Source of the DNA: Isoetes taiwanensis
Lineage: Eukaryota; Streptophyta; Lycopodiopsida; Isoetales; Isoetaceae
Length of the DNA: 64,000 bases
Reading direction: 5' to 3'
Assembly (NCBI GenBank): GCA_021234155.1
Contig: JAJEKV010000010.1
Location: forward strand, 9,774,406-9,838,405
Positions 34,816 to 49,175 of the stretch are shown here, piece after piece; within the stretch, counting starts at the first letter, position 1, and each line of letters begins with the position of its first letter. The position numbers and the translations under genes were made by a program. The notes below the pieces were generated by a model. The model was given only the letters and a program-made list of their open reading frames with translations, was not told the origin of the DNA and made no database searches.

Positions 34816-34892
34816 ATAAGAAGAAGCAGCATTAAATTAATGCTGCTTCTTCTTATTTAATATTTTACAATATTAAATATTGTAAAATATTA
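34816..34892. repeat. Two adjacent perfect palindromes
   Basis: Left arm 34,816-34,835 is the exact reverse complement of 34,837-34,856, with a 1-bp centre. Left arm 34,858-34,874 is the exact reverse complement of 34,876-34,892, again with a 1-bp centre. The arms are 20 and 17 bp, with no mismatches. They lie about 270 bp outside the right end of the large element. Confidence 0.95.
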
Positions 34893-34899
34893 GTGGGTA

Positions 34900-35268
34900 C
34901 TAAATGTAGCAACATAATTAAACACTTTAACCCTAACAAACATATGCATGCTATATATTGTGAAAAGACTAATCGTAGATCGTGATGAATAAAAGATAAA
35001 ATCATAGATCATAAAACATACTAAGGCAATGGAAGTCCTCACTCATCAATTTGCAACTATGATTTTAGAACCATTAGGACAAAAAAAAGGAAAGATAACC
35101 TTTGAAATGGTTATTAAATGACACTAATATGGTACCCTTGTTGCATAAAGACACAAAAGGGAAAAAACAAATGCGACAACCATTAGGACAAAATCACCCG
35201 AAACACTATTGGTTCATAATCGTTGAAACAAAATCATAGAAAACACGATTCATGTAGATTGAAAAAAC
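34900..35268. other. No gene recognised
   Basis: A-rich sequence between the palindromes and hairpin family C. It may be a decayed further unit of that family. Confidence 0.35.
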
Positions 35269-35270
35269 AC

Positions 35271-37712
35271 TATTCTCATGATGAGGCCTCGCAATATACA
35301 TACACCAAAACACCGAACAAATAGATAGGATTTTCATTCATCACAACAACATTATACACTAGGTTTATAATTTTTGAAGTTAGTGGGGTAGCCGACTATA
35401 GACACAATATCGAAGTACCCCATATAAAGAGAAATGACAATAATATCATGATATGGCTAGGCAAAGGCGAGAAAAGTGGCAACAGCTTCTCATCGGGATA
35501 AAAACACTGCCCTTTTGGGTTTTCGGGGAAAACCCTAATGAGGAACGGTCGCAAATGGTTTCTAGGTATCGCCTGAAGCGCCCGCACGAGGAAGCAAATG
35601 ACCAGTACCGAGCGAAGAGAAAATGTGTATGTCTCTTGATTTTTCTAATCCTAAAAATATAAACGCAAGCATCTATAAGTTTTGTTAATAAGCACAAGTA
35701 TGAATCGTTTAAACTCTTGTTGTGAAGCTATTTGCGTGCGTCCTGTAATGAATGCTGATGACAACAAAAACCGCATAAAATAAGAAATACCAACATAACA
35801 GAAAGAGATTTGAAAAACCTCCAGAGGGGCTGATCATGCGTGCCACGCGACGATAAACTGTTGTAACAAGGAGGGGTTGGTCATGTGTGCCATGCAAAAA
35901 TATACAACTTTGAAAAGAACTTGAAAAGAAGAAACCTCCAGAGGGGCTGGTCATGGGCGCCAAGCGACAAAAAACCTCTATAACAAGGAGGGGCTTGTCA
36001 TGCATGCCAGGCTTTGTATAAATAACAATACTTTCTTAAAAAAAGAGGCATTATTAAAGTTTCTTAACATAGATGACTCCTGAGTCGATGGCCCACAAAT
36101 GAGAGGAAAAAGAAGGGCAGAACGGAAGGGTTTTCCCAATGCTACTATACTGCTGTGAGAAGAATGCCAAATGAGAAGAAACACGAAAGAACCAAATATA
36201 TAGCGCTTGCCCTCTCACGAGAATCTCGATCCTATGGTGTGGATCGATTTATTCTCGTGATGAGGACTCGCAATATACGCGTGCCAAAACACTGGTCGAA
36301 AAGAAAACTCTGCTCTCCTCACAGACCTAGGTGACGTGGTAACATAAAAACTTGAACTTAAAAAACGTAAACAACAATAACTGAAAAGTTGATATATACC
36401 GCACTTGTTGACATCGCCGTCCGCCCGAGCCGATGATACAAGGAAAATGAAATAGAGGGCGGGAAGGAAGGTTTCCCCAATGGATTCTAAACTCACTAAA
36501 GAAATATACTAACAAAAGAGCTGAACATATAACAAATGATGACATGTCAACAAAAATGCATAGACCTAGGTGGCGTGATAACTGTAGCTACTAAAGAATG
36601 TCTAGCTGAATATGTCGTGTGTGGATCCAGATCCGAGGTTGGATTTGAGTTAATGGACGTGGTCAAAAAATATGGTGATGGAGATAAATTGATAGCGAAA
36701 AAGGAGATCAGAAGCCAACCAAAATAAATAGAAAAGATGATGTGGACTATAAATAAGATACATAATGATGTTCACTAAACATTCCAACCCACTAGAAAAA
36801 TATGCTAGTCAAATAGATGAATATAAAATAAGTGGTGGCATATCAACAAAAACAATGACAACAATAACATCCAAAGCATCGTAAAGCTATGGAAAACCCG
36901 AGAATCACATGAACCATTGCACCAAAGTGTGGTCTAGAAACACCATATGATATGAAGAATCACCCAAATCAAAACAACAACTACTATGTGCATGTTATAG
37001 AAGACATGTTATAGAAGAAAATGGGAGCGCGGACACCATCCCCTATGTCGTTAGAAAATACTCCTATCCCTAAATAATCATCATAATCGCGAAGCAAAGA
37101 TGAAGAATATAGAAGTACGAGTCTTAGAGATAGTGGAAATCAGACTCTACAAACAACGATCCAACCAAACCACCATGAGACATGTAAAGAACATATGGAA
37201 TTTGTATAAAAAATGTATTGGTGTGGGAAGCCAGGTTAACCGCCCAAGATCAGAAAATGTAAAAGATCAAAGAAAGACGGACAAGCCATATGAGGAAAAC
37301 GTCCAAAAAATATGGCAAAAAAGGAGTCATGGCTACATTAATTCTCTAATGATTCGCAGACATAACAAAACCATGCGAATGACACTCAACCCACTACAAT
37401 GCAGGACGATCTAAGAAACAACATATCTAAAAAAGCAACCAAGCATTAATAAATCAGTAAAATGCCTAATAACGACGGCAAAAAATCAATGGCGAATGTT
37501 GGGATGACACTCCTCTCCGAATTTCTAAAAGATCCCAAAACAACTCCATGTTTGAAAAAACGTATGCGATGAAACAGTGTTACTATAGAGAACCTAAAAG
37601 CTCAAACAAATGGACGTTGGCGAATGAGAAGAAACACGAAAAGATCGAATATATATCGCTCGCCCTCTCACGCGAATCATGATTCTACGGTGTGGAACGA
37701 TCTGCAATTCAT
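35271..37712 (+). mobile_element. Hairpin element family C, two units in tandem
   Basis: The first unit starts near ATTCTCATGATGAGGCCTCG (35,271) and ends in a hairpin at 36,211-36,265: CCTCTCACGAGAAT pairs with ATTCTCGTGATGAGG, and inside it CGATCC-TATGGTGT-GGATCG. The second unit follows at once (GGACTCGCAATATACGCG) and ends in a decayed version (CCTCTCACGCGAAT...) at about 37,663-37,710. Shared words link it to copies A and B: GACTCGCA at the unit start, the TTTTGGGTTTTCGGGGAAAA stem loop near 35,513-35,533, and GAGGGGCTGAT...GTGCCACGCGA (35,824-35,853, repeated to 36,012; also in B at 31,898). No open frame of note. Confidence 0.6.
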
Positions 37713-40700
37713 ATGGTGAGAAAACAACTATCACAATGCACAACCAACTCAAACTAAAACATATGATAGACCAATAAGATAGTGGACTAGGATCACAAGT
37801 GTTTGGGCTGGTTATAGGAAATTCTAATGATGACAACTGTAAAAATGACAATTATGTGTAATAAATGACCATTGAAAAACCCACAAGAAATGGAAAAATC
37901 AATGGAAATAATGATGCTATAGGAATGCTGAGGAGTGAGCAAACAACTAAAGAAACCTAACCAAGATAACACGCCTACAAAAAGATAACGCTCATGGAAG
38001 AAAAAAACTTGATATAGCAATGTGATAAAGTCTGAAAGGAAATCTAAAGAAGCAAAAATAACATCTCAAGGTCGCAAAACTCATATGCATCACAAAACTA
38101 AAAAATAGAGACTCGATTAGATAAACACAATGGGCAATGGTCCAAACATGCACACCTATGAATCTCAAGTGAATCGACAACACTTAGGCATATTCAAACC
38201 ATGTTAATACGAAAGAAGTTCAAAGATATTCACAATAACTACAACACAAAGAAAGGATGATTAGCATAAACATAATTTCAATTGATAAAGCTAAACAAAG
38301 AGACAACAAACGAAATCAACAAATTCCAAGAGGAAAACAATGTGAAATGGACAAACAAATGAGCATCCTTAACTTAGAAACCTATGGTGCCAAGGACGCT
38401 ACCATAGACTGCAAAGATAGAAATATATGGAATAGCCAAGCAAAGAATTAGGCATTTGACCGAAGTTACTTTATGCCCAAATGGATGCTCCCACCCTAAA
38501 GAATGAAAAATGTTAGTGAAAATGCTCATGTGCAAAGCGAACTCGCCTGTAGAGAATGCAAAAACCAAAGAGCAAATTGAAATAGATAACCGTGAAAATA
38601 GTGTATCCCAATACATCCAATTTCCATCATGTTATCAAGGAGATATAAACCCCTGCCATTTACTGAACATGTCCAGGATTTGGCAACACTTGTATGAGGT
38701 GGCATATCGCAAGTACTTGACAAGTCCAAGATGAGGGAATCAATGCATGGGTTGAGCAATATCAAAACGAATCATTTAGCAAATAACAAAGGGGGCAAAC
38801 GGGATTTGACAAGTGCATGTACATATGTACTTTATAAATGAACTATTTTAGCCGATAAAATATAACATAGAATATGCACTTAAAAAAAAGAATGAATCAT
38901 GTAATTACCGAGATAAATGCCAGGGCATAGCAGAAGATGCATATACACATGAACTATAGAGCTAACGATAGAATATATAATCTAAAACAAACTGCCTAGA
39001 TAATGACATAAAACATGGCAAAGATGAGTCTATAGTGCATGCATGGACTACAATTTCGAAGGAAATTTCGGATACCAAGCCAACTTAAGTAGAATACATC
39101 TTTTAAAAAACACCATATTAACAAAGAAACCGCATGATAAGACCAGAAAAACAAAGCTAAAAGATTGAGCCAACATAAATCCAACCTATCTTAGAACTGG
39201 GTACATGGTTATAGCACATGTATAGACGCACTACTGGAGAATATTGAATACTCAAGGAACAAAGAAATCCGCAAGGACCTAGAGGAGGCATCCATGGAAT
39301 ACAATTTCAAGGAAAAGAAATATATAAATAAATATGAGCTCAATTTAGGGCATTCGATAGCAAAAAAGCTTGAACCTGTACAAGTGGTCGAGGCATCCTA
39401 TGTGCTAGCCGCCGGACCGAGACTAAGATGTCAAACAACAACGAAATCTTAAAAATATAAAAGCTTATGAGAAATGAAGCCTGATGTAGTTGAGTCGACA
39501 ATATAAGCACCAAACACTGTGTAAAATATACTTGCCTAATCCAAGATGAATGAAAAGCCATATCTTGTTCTTCAATAAACATAGCCTGTTAATGCCTGGG
39601 CCTTAAGCAACCTCGTGTTGAAGGGAAAAACCAGAGCCGGAACAACCATATCCAGTGGAAAATAACCAAGCAAACCATTAAGAAAACCATGCAACACGTA
39701 AAAATTGGGTGGGATACCGGCATCCAAAAAAACCCTTAGAACCAACAACCCTCATGGGAATACCTCAAACCAAGCCTGCCTCAAAGTGAAACACAAGCAA
39801 ACCAAAATGCTTCCCACACCAAAAAAGCCTAACCTTTATGACCTAACAACTCGGCAAGATTCATGAAACCATGTCCAAACAAACCAACCTATGTAACAAA
39901 CCGAAAAAATAGGAAAACATGATATAAGAACAAGGATCGACTGTTCATAAAAAATACAAAAAAGCATCTAGGCTATGTTGTACTGGACCCATGACAACAG
40001 ACCCTAGACTCAAAACGCCTCAAAAACCAATAAAGCCTTATAAAACCAAACCAAACAACACAATCCAAGGACATCTAAAGCATCTAAGCTATGCTTTCAA
40101 TCTAGAAACATAAGACCCAAGACCTTAGAATTCAACCTTATCTAACTTAGAGGACAAACTGAAAGCAAGAACTCAAAACAAGATGACATGTTTTATGCCC
40201 TCACTTGCAGGTTGCCTGGGATTGGGTCAGGGCTCTGTTTCAGGTGAGATTGAATAGCCAACAATTGCTGCTTCATGTATATCCTGGTGCTTGGCCGCTC
40301 GTACGGCAGCAAGCCTTGCATCTGTGCGTGGCTTGGTTGGTGTGGTTGATTTGGAAGCGGCGGCGGTTGTGGATCTTTCAGGGGATTCAGCAGCCTGCAG
40401 CCTCTCTGATTCCTCGACTCAGGTACAAGCTATTTCAAAGCTTTTTGGTGTTCCCGGGATTAGTAGAGCGGAAGTTTTCCATTTGGCGGGACTTCTTGGG
40501 TGTGGTAGATGGTGATGGTCAGTTTGTACAGCAGAAGAGTTGCAGTTGTTGTGGAGTGTCGAGGTATCACTGTCTCTTTGGGGCAGTTCTCCTTCCTCCT
40601 CACTTGCTTTGTAACATTACCATTCTTTTAATATATTGCTGACACAGTTCTTCAAAACAAGATGACATGTTTAAAACACGAAATTAAGGGATACGCACCC

Positions 40701-42120
40701 CAACCTATGAAGATCCAGCAAAAACAAGGGATGGACGGAGCAAGACCCCAGGCCAACATGCCAACCCTACGAGCATAAAACAAGAAGAGCAACCAAAAAG
40801 CACTATATTATAAAAGATCCATCTCTTAGCTACCAACCACAATTAAGCCTAAGCAACATATCTTCACATAATCCACGCAAGCACTAGGCATCCAAGGAAA
40901 TGATGGTGTAAGACCCAAGACTGATCCTAGACTCCAAGCTCATGCACATCAACGACAACTGAACAAAGGACAAAAGCAAATAGAGCTATGGTAAATGAAG
41001 ACAAAAAAATACGAAAATGACGTATGAACCTTAGAAATGAACTTAAGGTACCAATAACAATCACCTAGGTAATATAAAAATAGAATATGCACACATCAAC
41101 TGACAAGGTGCACCAGATACAAAATGAGAAAAACGATAAACCATGAACATGAACGATCAATCTTGAAAACCTAAAGGAGAAACGTGGAAAACCTAAATTG
41201 AACCAAGTCTGACAAATGGTCAGGATGGTGTAAGTGTCCAGAAAATTCGATAAACATGCAAAGCACAGTCGAGGTCGAGGTCAATCCGAGTCAAGTCCAA
41301 GAAAAAGGATGCCCAAATCTAGAATGTTCAACGTTGACAATTAACCCCACTACTGATGCACATGGAATACCTTCCAAACCACCACGTCAAATCTCAAGCA
41401 TGATGAAAAACTCCTAGACAAATGACCTAAAAGAAGAGCGGCAAAAAATAAGGCAAGAAAGGAGTTGGATTGAAGTAACTAGATAGGGAATGAGTAGAAC
41501 TATAGATGAAAAAATGGTATGGGGATCAGGGACAACCATAAAATTAATATAACTAGGAAATAATGCTATATTAGGTAAGTATGAGTGGCAATCAGCTATA
41601 TGAATAAAGTCTAGAAGTAATAAATCTAGAATAGAGTGGATATAAGAAGTATGATTCATAGGGAGTTACCGTAACAAAACAAAAGAAATATTCTCTTAGA
41701 AAAAATTCACAAATATGAAGGAGACAATAATGAGATCTAGACCTGAACAAAGAAAAGATTCCCCTATGGAAATTCACAAGTATGGAGGATACCATAACAA
41801 GCTGTAAATATAAAAAAAGAAAAAGTTGCCTCTAGGAAACTACAAGTAACTGAACTAATTTAGATATGGATTGCAAATAAGGGTGAATTTTTACTTGACC
41901 TATGCAAAAAAGCATGTCGCGACATGGGTACTAGAAAAGTGCTGACACACCTCACCAAACATGTTTGCAGCATGTCAAGCCCTTCACCAATCATTCAAAA
42001 AAGACATTGTTTGGGAGGAAAAAATTTGTTTTTTAACCCATAGAACCAAAAATAGCCATATCTGTGATTCAAGATTCGAGGTGCTAATTTTTTTCAGCAT
42101 GCCATAACATTCATCTACCA
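37713..42120. other. A-rich, T-poor gene-free block
   Basis: The plus strand is close to 45-50% A with T well under 20% in sampled lines (for example 38,041-38,100 and 39,841-39,900). No supported gene is present apart from the LINE insertion at 40.2-40.65 kb. The block follows directly on hairpin family C and shares its A-rich texture, so it may be a longer degenerate unit of it. Confidence 0.5.
40194..40651 (+). mobile_element. 5'-truncated LINE insertion (458 bp)
   Basis: The insert is flanked by a perfect 21-bp direct repeat (40,173-40,193 and 40,652-40,672; begins TCAAAACAAGATGACATG). Its frame (40,205-40,642) reads like the extreme C-terminus of plant L1-type reverse-transcriptase proteins, with the WLVWLIWKRRRLWIFQG segment, followed by a short 3' tail ending near TTTTAATATATTGCTGACAC. 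Long target duplications and severe 5' truncation are hallmarks of target-primed reverse transcription. It is inactive. Its composition is clearly different from the surrounding A-rich block. Confidence 0.85.
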
Positions 42121-45100
42121 TTCATAAAAGTCATTATTTCGGCGGGAGAATGTGTTCCCTGATCCAAACGATGAGAATTTTCCATATCATCAATCCGGAT
42201 AGAGGTGCTGAAAAATTAAAATTTGGGGGCATAGAACAGAAGATACAAAAAGTGGGGAGCTCAAGCAAAAACGCAGTGAGAAATACATACTCACAATTTG
42301 CTTCCAACCATGGAGAGGTTTGTCTTATTCTGTCGTCTGCCATATCGGTTGGAGCCTCACTTGTACGTATATCTCTTTATCTAATTGAAAACTGACCAAA
42401 GCCTTCCAATGTGTGGAAACATCATTTCGCCTGCATCATTTCGCCTGCATCTTTTAACTCACCATTCACCACTCATTCCGGGTTGGAGAGTAAAAAAGCT
42501 CCCTGTTGATACCACAAAGCTTTTAATTTATTTCCGACTGTGATCGAGTTTACAGCTATCTAGAGTTACAAAATTCAAGTTAGAATGCAGGCAGAACAGA
42601 AATACTAAGAAAGGCTTTGTGATTTTACCTTGATCGAAGCTCTTTTGGCGCACCGCAGATTGAAATGCGGGCATATCGATCTTCGCACAAATTTTGTTGA
42701 GGAAATCACCTGGGCGGGAATTGAGGGCGGGAGCAACGGCTATATGAAATCTGACACCCACACCAAGAGACATGTGTATTACTGAAGCTATGAGAATTGA
42801 CACCTAGAAAGGCATTTACAAAAGTCTGTACAAGCTCGGCTCCTCATTGGTCGCAAGCTATTTGATGTGGCATCGAGATTTGGCCCTTAATTAATCCCAG
42901 CAAAACTCTAATGTTTTAATTGCAATCCGAGTATGGACAAATTCTATAGGAAACTTGATGTGGACAATCTCTTAAAATTCTCCAACGCATGCGCTGAGTT
43001 CTAGTAGAACCAGCATGGATTAAAAAAATCAGCACTGCGTCAGCTGCGCAACCTTGATCTTAGGAGGGCTGATTTTCAAAACGTAGCTGAAATTTTTTAC
43101 CTCAACCCAAGTTCAACAGCTTTTAAGGCCACCATATTGATAGTGGGAAAACTTAGACTAAGGTTTTCAACATTAGTCTAAGTTTTGCTAAATAGTTTTG
43201 GCTAATTTTTAAAATGACTACCAGAGAAACGTTGTAGGAACATGTGAAACGTTGTAGGAACTTGGCCTGATTTAGAGCTGGAATGGTGGTGAAAAATGAG
43301 TTTAAAGTGGATCAAAATTTTTTTCAATGAACTGTCACAAAAAAAACAGCAAACAAATTTTTGTATCTTGAGTTTTATGATGGGTTTTGCATGATTTCAA
43401 CTGGCATAGGTCTGGATAGGAACTAAGATCATGTGCAAAAGACAAATAGTAGTTTGGATCACAAAAAATATCTTTGTAACAATGTTTATGGCGATAAAGA
43501 AGTTGCAAAAGGAATGAAAGATCAACTTTTCAAACTTGACAGGGAATTTTCACTGATGTATCAATCAAATAATCATAATCATACTCTGTTCATGTTATTC
43601 AAATAATAAATACAGGTAATAAGCCTTGAAAGATATTTATGAAGGATTTTTAGCCATGAAGCAATGTCTATGGCTAAGAAATGCTCCAATAGCTCAGAGA
43701 TCTTCAAAGAATAATGCACATCAGTACTTAAGGACTCCAAACACCAACCAAGTATCTTCCAATCTTCAACCACCCAGAGTCTTCTAGTGCATGATCTATC
43801 TTCAAGTTAAATTCCCTTTCAAATTTGATTTCAATATCAATGTCCTCTAGGTCTTCCAAACTTCACATCTAAATACTCAAATAAGAACAATGGTTAGTAT
43901 GTTACCCAGTGGGCGCAAGACTCCTCTGCTACTGTTTTGCAGCACCTAGCATCTGTTACTCTTTTTCTTCCTAAGTCTTTGGGACTAGCGTAACTAAGGC
44001 CATCTATGCAAAGTCGCCATAGTTATAGCACATATTATCCTTCATTTTACAACACTTATTCTTTAAATCTCCATGCTCCTTGCACACAATCAAGGCCCAA
44101 ATTTCTTTGCCTGATCCATCGAGTTCGATATTCAATTTAGCAATTGTATGGAATAGAATAGATTTCTGAAAGTTCATAGAAGACTAATAGACCATGGGAC
44201 CCATACAATGGACTAGTAAAACCATTGCTACTATGATCGAAAAACCTTACTTAGAAAGTTTCCAGTGAAAAACCCTTTGAAGTAATGATAATACTAAAAA
44301 GTCAATCAATAATAAATTAGTGAAAATCGTTGTGACTGCTGCGGGCATGACAATTGAATATGCACATCTAGTACCTCTTGATCAGGTACCTCTTGATGTA
44401 TAATGCCGAATCATGTATAAATGGTACTCTTAGAAGTTGTGGAAGTGTAGAACATAATGTTGACTGAATTCTTGTCTACCAGCCAACCCCAATGAAGTGC
44501 ACCTACCACATTGGTTGTTATGACATCTAGATCACTTACAAGGGGCACCCAGATCCGCGAATCAATGAGCATCTCTAAAGACTCAGGTGTCAGTTTGAAC
44601 TTATTTGCCACTTATTTGCCTCTGCCTCCCTAATAATCCTGCAAACACAGCTTCAAGAATTACATAGATACGTGCCACATTCTGTAAAAAAAACCTTGTG
44701 CAGAAACAAACCCACACCGACAGCCATGCATTTCAATTAAACAGCTCATGCCATTGCAGTCAATACTCAAAATTACATCTATACACCAAATGCATCGTTC
44801 ACAAGAAGCAATAACTTACAGACGCAAGAACGACTTCCACAAAATGTTCATTCAAGAAGGTGGTCGCTTTGCAATCCGTGGAATTCAAGCTATGGCACGT
44901 CTGCTGCTGCTGGTTGTTTGAAAAATCTCCACCTTCCTCTGCACAGCCTAACTGGAACCCTAAGCGAAACCCTAAGCATAGCCCTAATCAGAACTCTGGT
45001 TAGCCCTAAATTGATTTTCCATATGTGTGCCAATGGGCCCGGCGCCGTACATGGCCCCCCTCGCCTAACCAAGTTCATTTCCATATATGTGTTTCGACTT

Positions 45101-45200
45101 GGTTATAGTTCAATGATATAAAGAATAATTAGGGATATTAAATAACCAAGTTCATTTCTCATATATGTATGCAAAGAACTTATATTATAAGGAATTGGAA
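42121..45200. other. Gene-poor stretch left of RPL10
   Basis: No recognised gene. A 15-residue start MPAFQSAVRQKSFDQ followed by a GTAAAA donor (minus strand, about 42,630-42,676) could be a first exon, but no partner was found. A 14-bp perfect hairpin (AAAACTTAGACTAA and its complement) lies near 43,147-43,186. Confidence 0.35.
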
Positions 45201-45255
45201 GATGAAAAACATCACTCCATTGATACTTTATAGTAAACACAAATTTCTGTAATTA

Positions 45256-46290
<1,035 letters not shown>

Positions 46291-46462
46291 CTAAGCTTCA
46301 GCGATTCAGGGGTTAGGGATAGGGTTCCTGCTGATATAGAGGAAGCCATGTAAAGAAAATTCCTCGGAAGCAAGTAGAGGAACGCATGCCCATGGTAAAA
46401 AAGGAAGTAAAAAAAGGACGTCGAAAATCCAAAAATAACTAAAGGTTGGCAAATTATCTTTT

Positions 46463-46592
46463 ACGAAAAAAACGTCGACCTGATATTTCGGCGTTTTCAT
46501 CTTGTTTTTTAAAACTGAAAACTTTTTGTGCCGAAAATTGGCCGGAAAAAGCTTGGGAACGCCTGAAATATCAGGTCGACGTTTTTTTCGTC
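46463..46592. repeat. Hairpin with 33-bp arms upstream of RPL10
   Basis: Left arm 46,463-46,495 and right arm 46,559-46,592 are nearly perfect reverse complements (core AACGTCGACCTGATATTTC). They enclose about 63 bp. The hairpin lies about 180 bp 5' of the RPL10 start codon. Confidence 0.9.
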
Positions 46593-46596
46593 AAGG

Positions 46597-46695
46597 AATT
46601 CCTGCCGGCATAAAATTTCAGGGCGCGCGCCCAGGCTCGCGGCTACCGCCGCTCGCCAGGGCTTTTGCCCCGAAATTTTATGCCGGCAGGAATTA
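46597..46695. repeat. Second hairpin with GC-rich loop
   Basis: AATTCCTGCCGGCATAAAAT (from 46,599) is matched exactly by its reverse complement at 46,672-46,695, arms about 22 bp. The loop of about 50 bp is very GC-rich (GGGCGCGCGCCC...). It sits 5 bp from the first hairpin, so the two form a compound foldback. Confidence 0.9.
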
Positions 46696-46699
46696 CCTA

Positions 46700-49170
46700 T
46701 TCCGAAATTTCAAGGTCATCGAAATTACTCCTTCCTATGATTGTGGTAATGGTTTGGCGGAAAATAGGGGTGAGGGTTTTATTTCTTAGCATGATTTTGT
46801 TAGTGGTTTGGCGAAAAAATATTAGGGTTTTGGTAAAAAAAAATTCAACGTTGGCTAATTGTGGCAGTTGTCGTGGCGGCTGCCGTCCGAGCATGGCGGG
46901 AAGCTGAGAAGTCAGGGAAGCAGAGGAAGTCCCATGACCCGAAGCTCGCGACTGGAGAACAATGAATGAGAAGCTTCGGCGCTGAGAAACTTTCTTGAAG
47001 AAGCTTTGCACCCGAGAAGCCGGTAAGCCGCGAAATGGAGTTGTAATGATTTTTGGCGGGAGTTTTCTGGAGTTTATGGGCTTCCTGGAGTTTGGATACA
47101 TACTCGGTTTCTAGCTGTGGCTATGGTTTCCAAGGATTGTCGCTGGCGATGGGGCTCAGGATAGATGGGGCTCGAGTGGAGATAAGCAGGATAGAGCAGG
47201 ACCTTGAGCAAGATTAGTATGTACGATCTTCTTCGGCCACATTTGGGAAGCTATTTTGCTGAGTTTCGGCCAAATTTGGGAACCTACTTTGCTCGGTTTC
47301 GTTGTTGAAGCTAAAATTACAATGCTCTTTATGCTATGTCATGTTCTCAATAAATGCCAGCCCTTCACTCTAAATTCTTCTCATCTGTTCTTCACTCTCC
47401 TCTGTTCCTATCTCTCTTTTGTGAATGCAATGGTGTTCGTGCTTTTTTTGTCTGTATAGATTGAAGTATACCATGTATGTATGTACATATAATAACCGTA
47501 TGGGGTGCGCACGTTTATACGTGGGTCCGATGTGGAAATTCCGCAGCCCTTCATTTGGCATATTCATGGAATTATGCTTGGATCCAATGATCTAAAAAAA
47601 ACAATAAGGATAGTGCAATAAGGATGTATGCATGCCAAGAGGCTTGTGGCCTTATAAGCTAAAAACTATTACAAAGGCCTAATAAGGTGCCCAAGGGTCC
47701 GGTCACATGATGCCGTCAACAGCATTCATATGCTGTTCAATGATAGAAACTGAAGGGGTCACATGCCATAATGAAAAAGAAGCCATATTGATAGCAATCT
47801 GTTGAACGGTCTCCTGCCTTGGTTGAAAGCATTGCCGTCAACAAGGATTCTAGAGATGAGGACAGGTGGATGAATTTTTAGGACTTGGCAGCAATCCGAG
47901 TAATCCCCCTGCCGAATCACAGACAGCGCATGAAATTTTCTTGGATCCATTCCTTCTTTGCAACGTGGAACTCTTATTTTGACAGGATCATGTGACATCG
48001 AGCAAAGAGAAACGTTAATGTCAACATGGAAAAATCCTTGTTGACGATATCATGAGATCAGACCCCAAGTTTTTCTCATCTTGAGGGTCAAAACGTGTAT
48101 GGTTATAACTAGTGGACTAAAAATTACATGAACTAGCAGTAAGGCAGGCTTGGGGAATGGGTTGGGTTGGATTGGTTATATAGTTGGTTAGGGTGGAAAT
48201 GTTTTGTTGATTGAAGAGAAAGCTACCTTATCATGTTTTTGGCTTCTGCATTCTTTATTCGGTTGTTGGAATTAGATGGATATTACATTGAGAATTAAAT
48301 TTTAAGCATTTATTCGTTTTGATGGACGAGGATTATTTTCTGTGTGCAAGTATTCGTATTAAGTCAAGGCATTGAAGTTGTTAAGAATGGCTATAATAAC
48401 AATATATGTAGCAATCCTCCGAAAAGAAGTTTTGATATTTTACGCAAATGGAAAATTGTGATATAAACAATCTCAATGTGTAGGGTTGAGTGCTGGTGTA
48501 AATTTATTTTTGGATTGCCCGTAGGGGGCAACCCTCTTGTTAGAGGGTGGAATGACGTATAGATGGCCTTAATTTGGTTTGAATATAATATCCCATAAAA
48601 TATTCTAAATGTGTGGTTGCGATTGTCTGGGATTAGTTAGGGTTTATGTGACACTTTGTGATACTTAGACGGCAGAGATTGATTGGATGTCTTTTGACGA
48701 TAGAGATTGTTTGGGATGATGCAATCTGTTGCGGCGATTACAGTTGCATGGGCGAGGGCAGCGGCAGGGGCATTTCGACAGGATTTCATTTCCAGTGAAG
48801 TTTGCAATAGCAGCCAAGCAAACTCCTGAATGTAATGTATCAGTCTGCCCATCATTTTTTTTTTTTTTTTCGAGTAAGGGAGGTGGACACACCGCCGGGG
48901 ACATGTGGAATAAAATGGCAGAGGTACGTTTTTTCTTTTGTTTTGGAGGTTTGGATAATTAAAAGCAAAAAAAATCCAAGGTCAAGTGCAAAGAAGTTGT
49001 TAGTGTTAGGAATTTGTAAAGCATAAAGTGCTCAAAGAAAAATCCAGAGATGTAGTATAGTTTAGGAGAGGTAGCTAACTAAGAGATGGCTACTAACGTA
49101 TAATATTTGGATTCGAGCTTCACGGCAGTATATTGAGGAGTAACTCATGAATATCATTAATTTTGCACTT
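46700..49170. other. Gene-poor stretch between RPL10 and the OB-fold pseudogene
   Basis: No recognised gene on either strand. A poly-T run lies at 48,857-48,871. Several 60-100 codon frames have no family match. Confidence 0.4.
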
Positions 49171-49175
49171 GCAAC

